A stretch of DNA of 64,000 bases, from contig QCXZ01000041.1 in the NCBI GenBank assembly GCA_025024175.1, positions 26,283,786 to 26,347,785 of the forward strand. The letters run 5' to 3'. A model generated the notes under the pieces. It had not been told where the DNA came from. It searched no databases and saw nothing but the letters and a program-made list of their open reading frames with translations. Source of the stretch: Rhyzopertha dominica (Eukaryota; Arthropoda; Insecta; Coleoptera; Bostrichidae). How positions within the stretch are numbered: position 1 is the stretch's first letter; each line of letters begins with the position of its first letter. This document shows positions 33,476 to 45,997 of the stretch, piece after piece. Both the position numbers and the translations under genes were made by a program.

Positions 33476-34172
33476 TTAATTTTTAGTAAATTCATTACGC
33501 GTTTTTCTTTTTAAGTTACAATTTTTGTTCATGTTGTATTAAACAAAATATGGCTTTGTCCATTGCTTAGTATTAATAAAATTTAATATTGCGGGTGGTA
33601 ACTAGCTGATCAACTGAAATTATAATTACAGCAAGAATATGAAACAAAATCAAATTATAGACTACACTGCAAAATAATATTGGATAAAAACTATTTTCTT
33701 GGTGCATAGTCACAAGCTCCTAGTGATCTTGCCACATTTGTCATAAATTAACAGTATAAATTAAAAAAAAAATCATCGTTCGAAAATTTTAAATAAAACA
33801 CCATTCAACCAACTAACCGTAACAAAACTGTTTTGACAGCAGTAAAAATTTCAAAACTTGTCATGGTTTCCATTGCACACTATCCATCCAGATTTAGCTT
33901 TTGTAGATAGATCACTACAAATCCCATAGAAGTAATCCTTTAACGCATAGCAATGTGTTTATGATATTATAATTAAGGGTAGAAAACAAAATCTGCCTGC
34001 TTGATGTTCTCAACATCTAAAACTGCAAACAGCTTAATGTAATGTAGTTATTCACAATGATGAAATTAATGAATCGATCAAATACTCGTAAATATTAAAT
34101 TTATCAAAACTGTTCACCGAAGTTATCATTTTTAGGGCCAGATTGAATTGATCTGTCAATGAATTGTTTCAG

Positions 34173-34379
34173 ATAGGGACATCGCTGTCGTCATTAAGCA
34201 ACATAATATATTTAACCACGGAACATGAAGAAAACAAAAATAAATTTAACACAACCCTGCTCCAAGTTGTGGTTGAAGAAGAGGTACAGCATTATAACCG
34301 AAAAGAAGCAGCCGGTGCATTGGCAGGGTCCATTATAATTTTGATAATTACTGCTCTTCTTGTGTATGGAATTACGAAG
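34173..34379 (+). CDS. Four-transmembrane protein (DUF4728-like), exon 2
   Basis: The exon follows ATTGTTTCAG in phase 0 and ends AAG/GTAAAT in phase 0. Its 69 residues finish span 1 (IGTSLSSLSNIIYL), give a hydrophilic loop with NTT as a possible N-glycosylation site and acidic EEE, and encode span 2 (AAGALAGSIIILIITALLVY). The preceding intron is 10.4 kb and the following one is 26.5 kb. Confidence 0.8.
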
Positions 34380-34889
34380 GTAAATATATGGGATAAATCT
34401 TTATAATCTCTAGAAGGTAGCTGAATTTTGTATACTATGTATTTGTATTGTTATTCAACATTTGTCAGAAAATAATAGAACACATGGGTTTACCTATCTA
34501 TATATTAATAACTTTCTACAAAACAACCTTTCACACCTCTCTATCGCCGTTTTCGCTATGTATCTATCATCTAAAATTTTGCTCTAGTACTTACTTAAGG
34601 ACTTGCTACACCTAGACCATACGTTGCAAAGTTGGCTATAATAATGTATTACGCTTGTTGTCAACATGATATGCAAACATCCTTACCGATATAAAGGCAA
34701 GAAGTAGCCTCTGATCGTGAAGCAGATCCTTGGCAGCTTGACAGTAGACCCTAGACTGGACTGGGCTGTGAAGTTATTGTTATTTTTATGCTGAATGTGT
34801 GTCTCCTAAAAGACGCTTCGTTCATACGGACATATATAGTAGTATAATAGGAGTAGAAACAAAATATGTTTTAGTGTTATTAAGTTATC
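34380..34889. other. Intronic DNA, nothing recognised
   Basis: Start of the 26.5-kb intron 2 of the four-span membrane gene. No feature seen. Confidence 0.5.
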
Positions 34890-35181
34890 TTGGAAACAAA
34901 ATAAAATGGTGGTCTTCTTCAGCTTTGCATTGCACCCGTAGGGCTAAGTAGTAAGGGATCGAATATTTCATTTCAGCGATAACTTTTGAATTTCTGCCCC
35001 TCGTCTCCTTATGTTTACAATCTAATAACCTAGATTTCTGGACGAAGAAAGTATGAAGCGAAAATGGATTCGTGCTACATAAAGGAAAAATTTTAGTCCT
35101 TTGAGAAATACTTTCTTGTGTAATCAACACTTCAAAGAGGATGATTTTGTAAGGTCATTGCCAAATGAAAACCACGACGAC
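34890..35181 (+). pseudogene. THAP zinc-finger remnant
   Basis: One + frame from 35050 reads MKRKWIRAT, a stop, then RKNFSPLRNTFLCNQHFKED. This matches the second half of a THAP DNA-binding domain, with the invariant Trp and the final Cys-x2-His pair followed by Phe. The upstream cysteine pair could not be found with confidence. THAP domains occur in P-element transposases and in host genes; an in-frame stop and its place in an intron favour a dead transposon copy. Confidence 0.45.
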
Positions 35182-36322
35182 TAATTTACCGATACACTAC
35201 AGAAAAAGAAATTAAATGCATATGTACCTATGTATTTCCAATTTATATTTTTTCAAAATTTACAGAGAGAATAACGAGGAATTGTTTCAAGGAACTTCGC
35301 AAAGTGTCCAAAATGCGTAGTCTGCACCAATTCATTATTCGCAGATTATAGTAAATTACTTGTTTTAACTGAAAATATCGTGTTGGGCCACTGAAGGCCC
35401 CTGTCGATGTTAAGAAAATAATCGCGAAGCTGCAAATGTGTATAGAACATTTACCAAGTCAACCCGTTATCCATCGATACTCAAAATGATTATTATCTGT
35501 TGTCCATGTTTAAAGGCTAACGTTATATTTCCGTCATTGGAACAGCACATTTTCAATCAAGATCCTATGAATAAACATGTCATGCAGTTAGTTTCTAAAG
35601 TATATTTGACCATAAGAATCCCCACTACATGAATAAAAATCAAAATGCAAACCCTCCTATAATTAGGCACCAATAATATACTAAACTTGTATTATTTAGG
35701 AATCAGTAGCATCAAAATGAATGTTGTTGGTTAACAGATGTACTGGTAATGTAGTACAATTTCCGGAAGATCACGTTAAGTCACTGACTGCATTCGCGCG
35801 GTCTACGTATAGCAAGTCCCTGACTCAATCATACTTTCAACGACATTTTTCGGTCATCCCTCCAAAAGCATCTATCCTTTTATTTTCATTTTCAATTGTG
35901 GTGTTTACTAATTAAACTGTTTTCTGTGAAACGCCTTAAATATATTATTTACTTTAGTGTTATATTATCAAATGGTAGTTTGACTACGCGTTAAAATCTT
36001 AAATTTTGGATGACAGGTTGTGATCTGTATTGCTATTTAGTTAGTTACTGTGATTTTAGTTCATAACCTCAACACTTCACGTATCCCAACACAATCACTA
36101 CATAATACCGGAGTCCATACTTTATTCGCACGCAAACTCTCTTTACTGAAAAGATCCCACTTGTGTTTAAATATTTCTATTAGTTACTTACTAGATAATC
36201 GAGCAAAATAGTAGGTTGTAGTATTTAACACAAATATATGTTTTCAAATAAAACGTGTTCAGTTTGCCAAAGATGTTTAGCGACCGCTTATTTGCCCTGT
36301 TGATCCAATTTACAGCATTATA
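35182..36322. other. Intronic DNA, nothing recognised
   Basis: AT-rich sequence with short meaningless ORFs. Confidence 0.5.
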
Positions 36323-36675
36323 CAGAGTTTCTATAAATTATTCATGCATCCAGGGCGTTTATAGAAATTATCGATTAAATCAATTTGCCTCCTGTGAGGA
36401 AAGTGATGTATACTTATCATATGTCGATTTTTTTTATTACTTGATATATTTTAATACGAGAAAACGCCTGTATTTTCAACATATACTGTAGTGTTTTGTG
36501 GGATAATTGATTTTAAGGTTGCAGAACACATTACGGAGCTGTGGGGTGACATTAACCTGCAACCTTTAGTACTATCGCTGTGCATATTGTAGCTTAGCAG
36601 AGGTTTCAAAAAGGAGACATAAAGAATTGAGAAATCAACGCCGCCCCGTTGCATGAATCATTTATAGAAGCCCCG
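36323..36675 (-). mobile_element. MITE, TA-CAGGGTTTCT family, copy 2
   Basis: Full-length copy with ends CAGAGTTTCTATAAAT and its inverted partner ending GGCTTCTATAAATGATTCAT on the reverse strand, flanked by TA. It runs opposite to the copies at 5365 and 56582. Confidence 0.85.
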
Positions 36676-36677
36676 TA

Positions 36678-38908
36678 TTACGTGTATAATAAATTTCGTT
36701 ATTATTAACTAGTAACAATACACTGCCCAAAAAAGGCATACGGTAAGCGCCAGCTGATGTTAAATGAGCTAGTTTGCCTTTGACAGCAATTTTTTGCAGT
36801 TGGTTTGATAGATTTTTTATATATTATTTTTTAATAGCCTTCATATTATATCCGTTAGTGAAAAGAACTGATTTCGCTTTATAACTGGCACGGATAAGCA
36901 GACAAAAATAACGAAGCTCGTTTGACAATCGACATAAGTGAGAATTTGGTATACCTACTGAGGATGCCAAAAACCATCATTGGCTTATGCGCGCCTGTTA
37001 TTTTTAGTAGTCTGTATATTTTGGGTGGAAGAGCTCCTCTTTACAGATGTTTTAATCAATTTATTCAACTCTCGGTTATTTGCGGCGTAGGACCTGATTT
37101 TACTTTCATGTCTACTACGGTTCTAAATGTACGATTTTATATAGCATTGCTTTTGTCTGCTGATAGGAGGACGATACTTCTGCTTCTGCTCAGATGATGG
37201 ATAGCATAGTATTCCCGCCATGATAAGTGTAAAATGTGTGCTGATTCACACAGTTATGTCTTCAGCGAGCACCTTCTTAGAAGTTACTACATAATTGCCA
37301 CCCTTTCTAAAAAAGAAAGGTATAGAAACAACTGTTACCTACGTATTGCTACGAAGTAACAAAATACCAAAATCAAAAGAAGGAATTACGATAAGTCGTA
37401 TTTGAATTGCTAAAATGGTGGCACAAAGAGTGAAGGTACTAAAAAATAAGGCACAAGCTTACTATTGCACCGACTAATTCACACGGCAAAGTGGGGTATA
37501 TACATATATTGAAGTTAAATAGAGCGTCACCCGTTTTGTATGAGCTTAGAGTGAAGCTTGCGCCGGATTTCACAATTACGAAACTACTTGAGAAAATTTA
37601 CGTAAGAGACCAGCACAATATTTGCCAACCAAAATGTTCATTTATTTAACCAACCCTGATTTTTAACAACATACGTACGACACACATATCCGTGCATGAA
37701 TAGTTAATAGCCGTAATACAACTATAGCTATATGTTTATAGTAAATATTGATTGCTAACAACAAATAATCTAGAAAGAAGAAATATGTAATGCATTTGTG
37801 TGACAAAACAGGCCATACACATCCGTGTGAGGCGAGATGGTAGTACCCTTGTATAATTATACTCGGTTTACAATTAAGCTTAATAATGTTCAGGTTTTAT
37901 TTTGTTACTATAATTAATTAATAATTACTATAATTAGACATATTTTCTTTCCTTGGTTGACAATAACTTAAGGTAACATATCTTGTATTACCAGCTTTAT
38001 TATTCTTTCTCTTACTTAGACACCCACAAAAACATGCACGGACTTGCCGGATAATGGAGAAAATTTCGAAAGAACCACCGTTTCAGGACACCAGCAGCAG
38101 ATGGAGGGATTCGGGTGACTTCCAATGACTAGGGTGATGACCGATGAAGCGGGGCTTCCTGAGATGATCCAAACCTCCACAAGACGTAAACTTTGGGTTG
38201 TAAGACACGTTCCCAATAGAATGAATCTAATTGTAAGATAATGGGAACCAACCCGGATCAGAAACCCAAGGAAAAAAAGGCCTTCAGTTAAATTTAGAAT
38301 TTGAGGGCAGCAAGAATTATATTCGCTACCAAACCAGCTAACGGTATGACCCAGATGATAACAGTGGGTTACAAAAACAAGTAAACTCAAAATTTGCCAT
38401 AAAACGTCAAATTCTCCGAAAATCGAGCAACGAACGAAAGTGGCTAACAAATCAGTTCAAATACTTCAAAATCGCCAACGGAGAACGTTAAGGCAGTATT
38501 TCTAGAAGAATCCGCAAAATATTGCGATATCTACTCGCACCAGCAGCAGAAAACGTACTCGATCCAAGGATCCGCAAATGGGGGAAAAAAATTGATAAAC
38601 CTCTCACCTGATTCAAACTTAAAGCAAGGTAACGAAAAAGACTGGTTGTATACCATCAAGGGCAGTGCAAAATAAAAATTCATAAAAGACCACAAATAAA
38701 GCAAATTGCCGTCCACAAAATCCACAATTCATATGTAACACAACCTCCAAACCTAGTGCAAAATTTCAAAAAATTTCAAGGATAAACTAGATCTTTTTAA
38801 AATTATATAATCGTCCTTTTGTTTTGGATCTCGTCTTGAACGTGTTTTGCTTTCAGCATCATCTGCGAGCTGAAGAGGTTCCATTTGGGTGGCTAACTAT
38901 TATATGGA
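36678..38908. other. Intronic DNA; nothing recognised
   Basis: No gene or clear repeat. 38016-38740 is less AT-rich than neighbours and could be an old retroelement piece, but no motif supports that. Confidence 0.45.
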
Positions 38909-38990
38909 ATGCATGTCTATACTATACAATCTACACCGCAACTAACTACAGTCAGATCTAGTCCTCAATGTAGTTTAGATCTAGTGCAGA
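38909..38990 (+). repeat. Diverged copy of the 84-bp dispersed repeat
   Basis: Shares ATGCATGTCTATRCT, CTACACCGCAACTAAC and CAGATCTA with 15684-15767 and 39797-39880. Confidence 0.6.
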
Positions 38991-39796
38991 CAGAAAAATT
39001 TAACACAGAATGCAAAACGGTTTCCAAAATAATGGAGGAATATGCAATTTTTAATTGTCAAATAGCTAACAATCCATTACATAAACCAAATCCTAAAACT
39101 TTAACTGCCTTATTTTAGTGGCAGCGTATAGGTAGCAATCACAAAACGTAGTACTGGTGCTATTAAGAAAACACAATCGCTATTTCGGTAAGACAAATCA
39201 GCCCTGGATTAATACAACAGGTATAACTGATATAACTGGACTCAACACTTTATTTGAAGATAAAATTGTGATAGATATCACAACCCACTATTTCGCGATA
39301 CGAACGAAAACAATAGAAATATTTAAACGCAGGTGGAATAGTTTCATTAATGAAAAAAGGTTTGAATGTCAACAAAGTGTGGGCTCTGGTGTTTTGTGGT
39401 CATTTAGGGATGTGTGCAGCGTTGAGCTGATGAACAAAGAAACCGTAAGGGACCAAACAGCAACACCAAACGCAACATCGGCTGAAAATGCCAATGTGAC
39501 CATTTGCCGCGAGAATTAAAGAATTTACACGTGTAGGTAATTGGACCATCCTTTCGAATCCATTAACGTCACCAGTAAATGCGAAAAGTTCAGGTACATT
39601 ATCCTATTTTACGTGATTATCATAGATCGAATAAATGTATTGCTGAGTAGTTAGCAATTCGCTTAAGAAAAGTTTATTCATCTCTGTCGGAGGTACGAAT
39701 ATGTTAAGAAAAATATATAGATAGTTGAACATTACATTTTAAAGCAGGTCCAATAATTGCCCTTATTTTCTCCACTGGTAGGAATGTTAGGGTATG

Positions 39797-40306
39797 AAAA
39801 TGCATGTGTATGCTGTGCTGTCTGCACCGCAACTAACTGCAGATAGATCTATTTCGCTATCATTATAGCTCATCAGTGCAGTTTAGGTCTACACAGCACG
39901 GCATAGAACTGGTTTTGCCTATATACCAAAAGCTTGGCATGATGTAAGTAAGAAATTGGATGACAATGCCATCTGTCTGCAGTACACTGACACGATGACA
40001 AAGCCACCTAGCTACCATAATGGGATCTACTTCCTAAAGAAAGGGACCTGTAGCCTGTAATAACGAATTGCACTTGGTTGCGGTGCAGACAGCACAGCAT
40101 AGACATGCATTTTAATGTATGTCTGTTCTTGCCCGCTCGCAAAAAGTGCCGTGGAGGCCTGCTGTCAAATTGAAGTATGCAGGTGCATGCCAATTTGTCA
40201 GGCTACAGGTCACTTCCTTTAGGACGTAGATCCCATTATGGCAGCTAGGTGGCTTTGTCATCATGTCAGTGTAATGCTGACAGATGGCATTGACATCTAA
40301 TTTCGT
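39797..40306. repeat. Foldback repeat cluster with two inverted pairs
   Basis: Pair 1: 39797-39840 and 40071-40114 are inverted copies of AAAATGCATGT...CACCGCAAC. Pair 2: about 39947-40057 and 40199-40306 are inverted copies of about 108 bp at roughly 90% identity; shared words are GATGACAAAGCCACCTAGCT and CCATAATGGGATCTAC. The pairs overlap in order rather than nest cleanly, which suggests several rounds of insertion or a foldback transposon. Confidence 0.75.
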
Positions 40307-40692
40307 AGTTAAGGTATGAATTTGTACTATTATATACTAGGTTTGGTTTCTTAAATGATTTAGTTTAACAACTATAAAATAACCTATGTTTCTTTGCGTG
40401 TACATTTTCTTACATAAACTTATATTTAAAGAATTATCGTTTTAAAAATAAATTTTGGCCAGATGTAAACCTCAACTGGTTAATACTTCCAGTCTCGATG
40501 TCTAAGCACTTCGACTGTACTGTAAATTTCATCGGGTCGTTATTGTGGGCTATTTTGGTATATTAGTCAGTATACACATACATATATGTAGGTACCTCAT
40601 ATTTTATTGGTTGTAAATGTCTGAATTTACAAATATTAATGATGGGCAATATANCTTTAAATAGCTGTTTGCATGATTTGCGAATGATATAT
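40307..40692. other. Intronic DNA before gypsy element 2
   Basis: AT-rich; nothing recognised. It ends in the ATAT target at 40689-40692. Confidence 0.5.
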
Positions 40693-40927
40693 TGTAACAC
40701 GGAGGGTGCCACACAAAATTAATGCAAGTGCTTGCTGGTAAAATAAAGAATGACACGACACACTGATGAAATTCAACAAAACCTTATTGGAACTACCGCG
40801 TACTCGCGTATTCTACAGCACATATATGACATGTGTCTATTGAAAGAAAACGATTGGAATAGTCAAATCCCGGCGGCTATGCGCAGCGATTGGCTGTGGC
40901 ATGTTGGCGGTGTTGCCACGTGTTACA
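40693..40927 (-). repeat. 3' LTR of gypsy-like element 2
   Basis: 235 bp, TGTAACACG to CGTGTTACA; nearly identical to 45525-45757. Confidence 0.93.
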
Positions 40928-40948
40928 CACTCCCCCTTTGGTTCATTC

Positions 40949-43351
40949 CTAACGTCCACGGGAATGGACCAACTTCTTCTCAGGTTGGCAACTTGGACAA
41001 CGCAGGCAACCGGAGTTTGAGGCTTTCGCCTGCCGTGGCGAAGTTCTTCGATGCGGAGCTGGACTCTCTTGAACTGCGTGGCGTGGAGTTGTCAGAGGGG
41101 GATGTTGGGGTGCTGTCATCTCGGCTGACGTTGATGGGCTAACGAATGATTTGGTCGGTCCGGCACCGTCACTACTTTGCTCGCGTTCACTGCGCTGTAC
41201 GGTACCGTCGGATGTTCGCGCACCATAACGAAAGTTCGAGAAGGCATCACGACGCGGTCGGCCTCTTTTGCGGATAAGGCGTACTGGAGCGGGCGCCGCA
41301 TCATTCCGGCACACATAAGGCTGCAGAGCAGATTGGTGGTATACACCGATGGAATCCCTTGGATTCTGAAGTGTTGCTAGCTGGAACGTGGTGGGAGACA
41401 TTTGTTGTAGCACAATGTAGGGTCCATCCCGGCGGGGAGCAAACTTCGATGTGTATCCTTGTGAAGAGCTGCTGAGTGTGTGTGAAACAACCAGTACTTG
41501 ATCTCCTGGACGATAGGGTTTCCCAGGTCGTCTCCTTTTGTCGGCTTGCTTCTTAGATAAATCTTGCCTCTTCTCATGTTCTTCCTTGGACTTATGCAAG
41601 GTTCGAGCCATTAGTCGCAGATAAGGAGTGATTTGAGGTACAAACGTCTCTGCGGACACGATAGCTCGTAAGTCTCGATGTACATCATCGGGTGTACGTA
41701 GTTCCTTTCCAAAGGTTAAATATGCAGGCGTATAACCGGTCGTAAGACTTTTGGCCGTATTCATTGCGAATCTGACACTAGGAAGAGCGGCTTNCCAGGC
41801 AGTGTGGTTTCCTTGCGTTAGCATTGATAGTTGAACTTTCAGGTCTCGATTCTTGCGCTCCACAGGATTCGCTTGTGGATGATTCAATGGCACAAGGTTT
41901 TGTTTGAAACCTAGGCAATGTGCAACTTTCTGCATTACGTTACTTACAAATTGGCTTCCATTGTCGCTAATGACTCTACGGGGAGTTCCATATCGAAGAA
42001 TCACTTCGTCTATTAGGCATCGAGCACAAGCTTCCGCTGTTGCTACAGTTAATAGGAACAGTTCTACCCATCCGGTGGCGATGTCTTCTTCTATTAGCAC
42101 CCATCTCTCTCCAGTTGAGGTTTCGGGCAGTGAACCAAAAAGGTCAATCGACAAAACTTCAAACCTTTGCGATTGTACTGGGGTCTGGAGTAAACCAACA
42201 GGTTTCGCATTACTCGGTTTATAACGTTGGCATTCAATACAGGCCTTTACGTAGTCAGTAACGCTTTTCCTCATACCCATCCAATAATATCGGGATGCGA
42301 TTCTTTGCAGAGTTTTCTCGACACCATAATGTCCAGATAATTCTGAATCGTGGTACTTTTGCAATACTTCTGTTATGCAAGACTTAGGGACAACTAATTG
42401 TGCTTCTTCGCTATCTGCGTCGGGTGAAAAACGATAAAGCACACCATTTAGCATAAGATATCCACGATCTGTCCATCTTGTTACATCTGTTTCATCATGT
42501 TGGTCGGAGTTCTCTAGACTCTCTATCACAATCTTCAACTCAGGGTCTTCGATCTGTTCGCGCCTAGTTTCAGCGGCTACTTTGGTAGGCAGCTCGGCAA
42601 TCACTGTACAGATTTCATTTTCTGTACTGAACTTTGGCGGTCTGCTTAGAGTGTCTGCAATTAAATTGCATCTTCCTGGAGTATACTCAATTTCTACGTC
42701 AAAAGACTGTAGTATAAGAGCCCACCTGGCCAATCTTCCAGTTGGTGATCTCAGGGATAGCAGCCATCTTAATGGTTGATGATCTGATCGAACTAGCACT
42801 TTCGCACCATCCAGATATCCTCTGAATCTGACTACGGCCCATACTACCGCTAGTGCTTCTCGTTCTGTTGTCGAGTCGTTCATCTCGGCGGGCGAGAGTA
42901 ATCGACTCGCATATTCTACTGGCCTTTCTTCGTGAGGTGACTCCCCCTGGAGTAAAGCTGCACCCAGTGCATACGCACTAGCGTCGGTGCGTAAAACGTA
43001 CGGAAGTGAAGAGTCAGCTGCTTTTAATACAGGCTCGGAGGTTAAAGCTTCCTTAAGTCTTTGAAAAGCTGTCTTTTGCTCTTCTCCCCATTTCCATGTG
43101 ACATTCTTACGAGTTAGTGTAGTTAAGGGTTGAGCAATTTCTGAAAAATTCCTTACGAATCGTCTAAACCATGAACAGGTTTGCAGAAATGTTAACAATT
43201 CCTTAACATTACGGGGTTCTTTTATATTCATAATTGCGCTTACTTTAGCGTCATCGGGTTTTATTCCGTTAGGAGTGATTAGATGACCAAGGTATTTGAC
43301 TTGAGAATGGGCAAATCGGCACTTCTTAGCATTCACTCTTAATTTGAACAA
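40949..43351 (-). pseudogene. RNase H and integrase half of Pol, gypsy-like element 2
   Basis: An 800-codon frame begins in the RT connection (KCRFAHSQVKYLGHLITPNG). It continues with RNase H (LRTDASAYALGAALLQ, then the Glu in STTEREALAVVWAV and RSDHQPLRWLL). The integrase follows: zinc domain HYGVEKTLQRIASRYYWMG with CIECQRYK, then the DDE core with LSIDLFGSLPE, ISDNGSQFVSN and QANPVERKNRDLK. A C-terminal GPY/F-like part (RRDGPYIVLQ) and a long Pro/Arg/Ser-rich tail complete it. Residue positions in this frame: RNase H about 120-230, integrase about 340-650. The RT fingers and palm are in a separate frame upstream, so Pol is split. One N at 41794. Confidence 0.9.
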
Positions 43352-43353
43352 CC

Positions 43354-43818
43354 TTAGGCGATCGACACACGTTGAAGATCGTTTAAGTGCTCTTCGAAAC
43401 TTGTCGACAATATCATCATGTCGTCAAGGTAAGGCAAGATTGTTATATCTTGCAATCCTGCTCTAAATCGGTCTATCAATCTCTGAAAAGTTGATGGACA
43501 GTTGCGTAGCCCGAATGGCATACGTTTGAAACGAAAACTTCCGAAAGGAGTGATAAAACCGGTTTTGTACCTATCCTCCGGCCTTACCTCGACTTGATAG
43601 TACCCTGATTTCAAATCAAGCGTTGTGATATATTTGTACTGTTTGGCAGAATGCAACAGATCTTCTACTCTCGGTAATGGGTATCTATCTGGTACTGTTT
43701 TGGCATTCAAACGGCGATAATCAATGCAGACTCTAAATCCTGAATCCTTTTTGGGCACCAATACTATTGGAGCAGCATAGAGCGATTCACTTTCCTCTAT
43801 GATATCCTGTTCTAGCAA
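43354..43818 (-). pseudogene. Reverse transcriptase palm of gypsy-like element 2
   Basis: The minus-strand frame carries APIVLVPKKDSGFRVCIDYR (RT block 2), TTLDLKSGYYQVEV (block 3, first catalytic Asp), FKRMPFGLRNCPSTFQRLID (block 4) and LPYLDDMMI (the YxDD catalytic box). It reads out into a stop just after HLNDLQRV, and a frameshift of one base places the rest of RT in the frame ending at 40949. A stop at the upstream end (near 43819) separates it from the protease frame. Confidence 0.9.
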
Positions 43819-44532
43819 TTAATCTAGCTGTTCACGCAGAATTACCTTTTTTGGTTCCGACATTCGGTACGGTGGTACTGCAATTGGAATCTCATCGGTC
43901 AACTTGATGACATGCTGAGCAAAAGGCGTAGGGGGTCCACTACTAGCGAAAACATCGGAGTTATTTTGCAAGAGTTGGTCGAATTGATCCTTCTCTCTAC
44001 CTCTCAGTACACTTTCTCCATCTTCAATGCTTAATGTCGACATCACTGTCACATCTTTGCTTTGTGTCAAACGACGGAAGTCGCGTACTTCGTTGGGCTT
44101 ATCGTTAAACCACCATGTGTGTTGCGCTAGATTGAGCACCATTCCAGCTTTATTGATGAAANCAATCCCTAGCAACATCTTACTGTTCACGTGATCCGGT
44201 ACACCAATAAACCCAATCTCAATTGGTCGTTCTGCAAGCTCTATAACAGTTGTAAACGTTATAGCTTGTATGAAACGTTTTTTTCCATCTGCTAACACCA
44301 TATTCATTGTTGTTGTGCAATGTGGATAATTGGAGCTCAACACTCTTTGGGTTAACTTCTGACCTGCAATGCTGTGTCTTGCACATGTATCAACATGCGC
44401 TAAACCTGACATGCCTTGTACAGAAATAAATATAAGTGGACGTAGATCCTGTATTTCTGGTCCAGAAGCGCTCGTAAACATTAATTCAACGTTGTCCGAG
44501 ATTGTTTCACGTATAACTTCGTTACGCGGCAT
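43819..44532 (-). pseudogene. Protease region of gypsy-like element 2 with altered active site
   Basis: The frame contains GLAHVDTCARHSIAG, which lines up with the DTG(A) active site of retroviral aspartic proteases but has Cys where Gly is normal. A second hydrophobic block (NSKMLLGIxFI, with one N) fits the flap end. Downstream SQSKD-like linkers lead toward the RT start with PYRMSEPKK. Upstream, at 44533-44610, is a zinc-knuckle-like CFGCGNPGFVRSQC with Phe where the CCHC His is expected. Aspartic proteases of this type cut Gag-Pol. The Cys could be decay or a real variant. Confidence 0.75.
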
Positions 44533-44797
44533 CGTACCTTTGCGTTGGCAATTAGGACATTGACTCCTGACGAATCCCGGATTACCGCAACCGAAACAGG
44601 TAACGGCAGGACGAACAATGTTTTCTTGCGTTTTCTTCGTATTACTGCCAGCGAATTTTCTACATTCGTTTTGAACGTGGCCGAAAGCTTTACAGAAATC
44701 TCAGTGCGGGCGCATCTTCTGCGTTTTTTCTACTTTTATCTTCTGCACGGGCGTGGTATAAGATGACTCGTGAAGGTTAACCTCGATAGCACGCGCT

Positions 44798-45382
44798 TTA
44801 CTTAATTAGCGTTTTGAAATCGTTAATTTGTTCGCGAGGCAACTTCTCTCGAATTTTCCTATTCAGTAGTCCGTACACCATATCAAGTTTGTGTATTTCG
44901 TGCAACGGCGGTGCGTCTGGCAACTGCGCAAGGAGAGCGCGGCATTCGCTAACGAATACGTCTGTTGGTTCGTGGGCAAACAATTGTCTGAAAATGCGAT
45001 GCGGTGGAGCTTTATGTCCGAACACATGACGAAGTCCATCTAATGCATCGTTCCAGGTTGCAATATTACATTTTGCGCCACAAAACCATGATGCTGCTAG
45101 TTTGTCCAATAGCATGGGCAAACCCTTCAACGCGTTCGCATCGGAAATGTTCATGCACTCTTTATATACCGTAATAGCGTCTATAAAAGCGTTTACGTCT
45201 TCGGTTTTGTCACCAGCGAATCTCGATTGACATTTGGAAAAGTTTCCACTTACCGAATGTTGCGTTGCAGACGGCTCAACCGTGGTCACGGGTGTTGTCA
45301 TTTTTAAAATACCTTGAAGCAAGTCTTGGAACTGTTGATTGCTCATTACCACATTCGAAGTAGAGGGCTGTTGTTGATCCAT
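44798..45382 (-). pseudogene. Gag of gypsy-like element 2 (interrupted)
   Basis: From ATG at 45382 (MDQQQPSTSNVVMSNQQF) 194 codons run to a stop at 44798. The block FAGDKTEDVNAFIDAITVYK, then DKLAASWFCGAK, WNDALDGLRHVFGH and QLFAHEPTDVFVSECRALLA is the standard order of the capsid domain in this retrotransposon group. I prefer this ATG because the only earlier in-frame ATG lies inside the LTR, upstream of the primer-binding site. After the stop, knuckle-like sequence continues in other frames to about 44540, so Gag is broken. Confidence 0.8.
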
Positions 45383-45524
45383 GATTGCATCCGTAGATCG
45401 CAGCTCCAGCGAAGGGGGCACTGAGGGGCGAGGCACACGTTTTTTCGGCGTGTTTGCACCTGTCTTTTCAACTAGTATTTCACTGCTATTTGGGAACTTA
45501 GGCCCAAGTTGGGTCGCCAATTTA

Positions 45525-45757
45525 TGTAACACGGAGGGTGCCACACAAAATTAATGCAAGTGCTTGCTGGTAAAATAAAGAATGACACGACACACTGATG
45601 AAATTCAACAAAACTTTATTGGAACTACCGCGTACTCGCGTATTCTACAGCACATATATGACGTGTCTATTGAAAGAAAACGATTGGAATAGTCAAATCC
45701 CGGCGGCTATGCGCAGCGATTGGCTGTGGCATGTTGGCGGCGTTGTCACGTGTTACA
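45525..45757 (-). repeat. 5' LTR of gypsy-like element 2
   Basis: 233 bp, partner of 40693-40927; followed by ATAT at 45758-45761. Confidence 0.93.
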
Positions 45758-45997
45758 ATATATTTATATAAGCTATGTGTGTAAGTTTATGTTGTGTTTT
45801 GTGAGAAATGGAAATTCTTATTTCCGTATTTAAAAGTGAGAAAAAAAGCATAAGAAAGTATCGAAATCTTCTCTTAAATAAAGGTTGTACGACCATAGGA
45901 TGATGACCACTAGCGAACTGAACCCCTTAGGTCTGCAGAGTTGTGCACTGGCGGAATGAATCCTTTACGCGTGCACAATATAATATGAACAATACTC

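Larger units (their letters stand above)
40693..45757 (-). mobile_element. Gypsy-like LTR retrotransposon 2 (Gag-Pol, multiply broken)
   Basis: A 5065-bp minus-strand element with LTRs of 235 and 233 bp (three substitutions and a 2-bp indel apart) and ATAT duplications at 40689-40692 and 45758-45761. The LTR ends TGTAACACG / CGTGTTACA are perfect inverted repeats. The primer-binding region next to the 5' LTR begins TGGCGACCC, as in some 412/mdg1-type elements. Order of coding parts is Gag, protease, RT, RNase H, integrase, typical of Ty3/gypsy. In-frame stops and a frameshift separate the parts. Confidence 0.92.

Noticed and set aside
38016..38450. 144-codon minus-strand ORF
   Set aside because: No motif on either strand and no repeat match; could be chance.
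39157..39519. 120-codon + strand ORF
   Set aside because: Composition is plausible for a protein, but it has no recognised motif, no splice partners and lies in transposon-rich intron.
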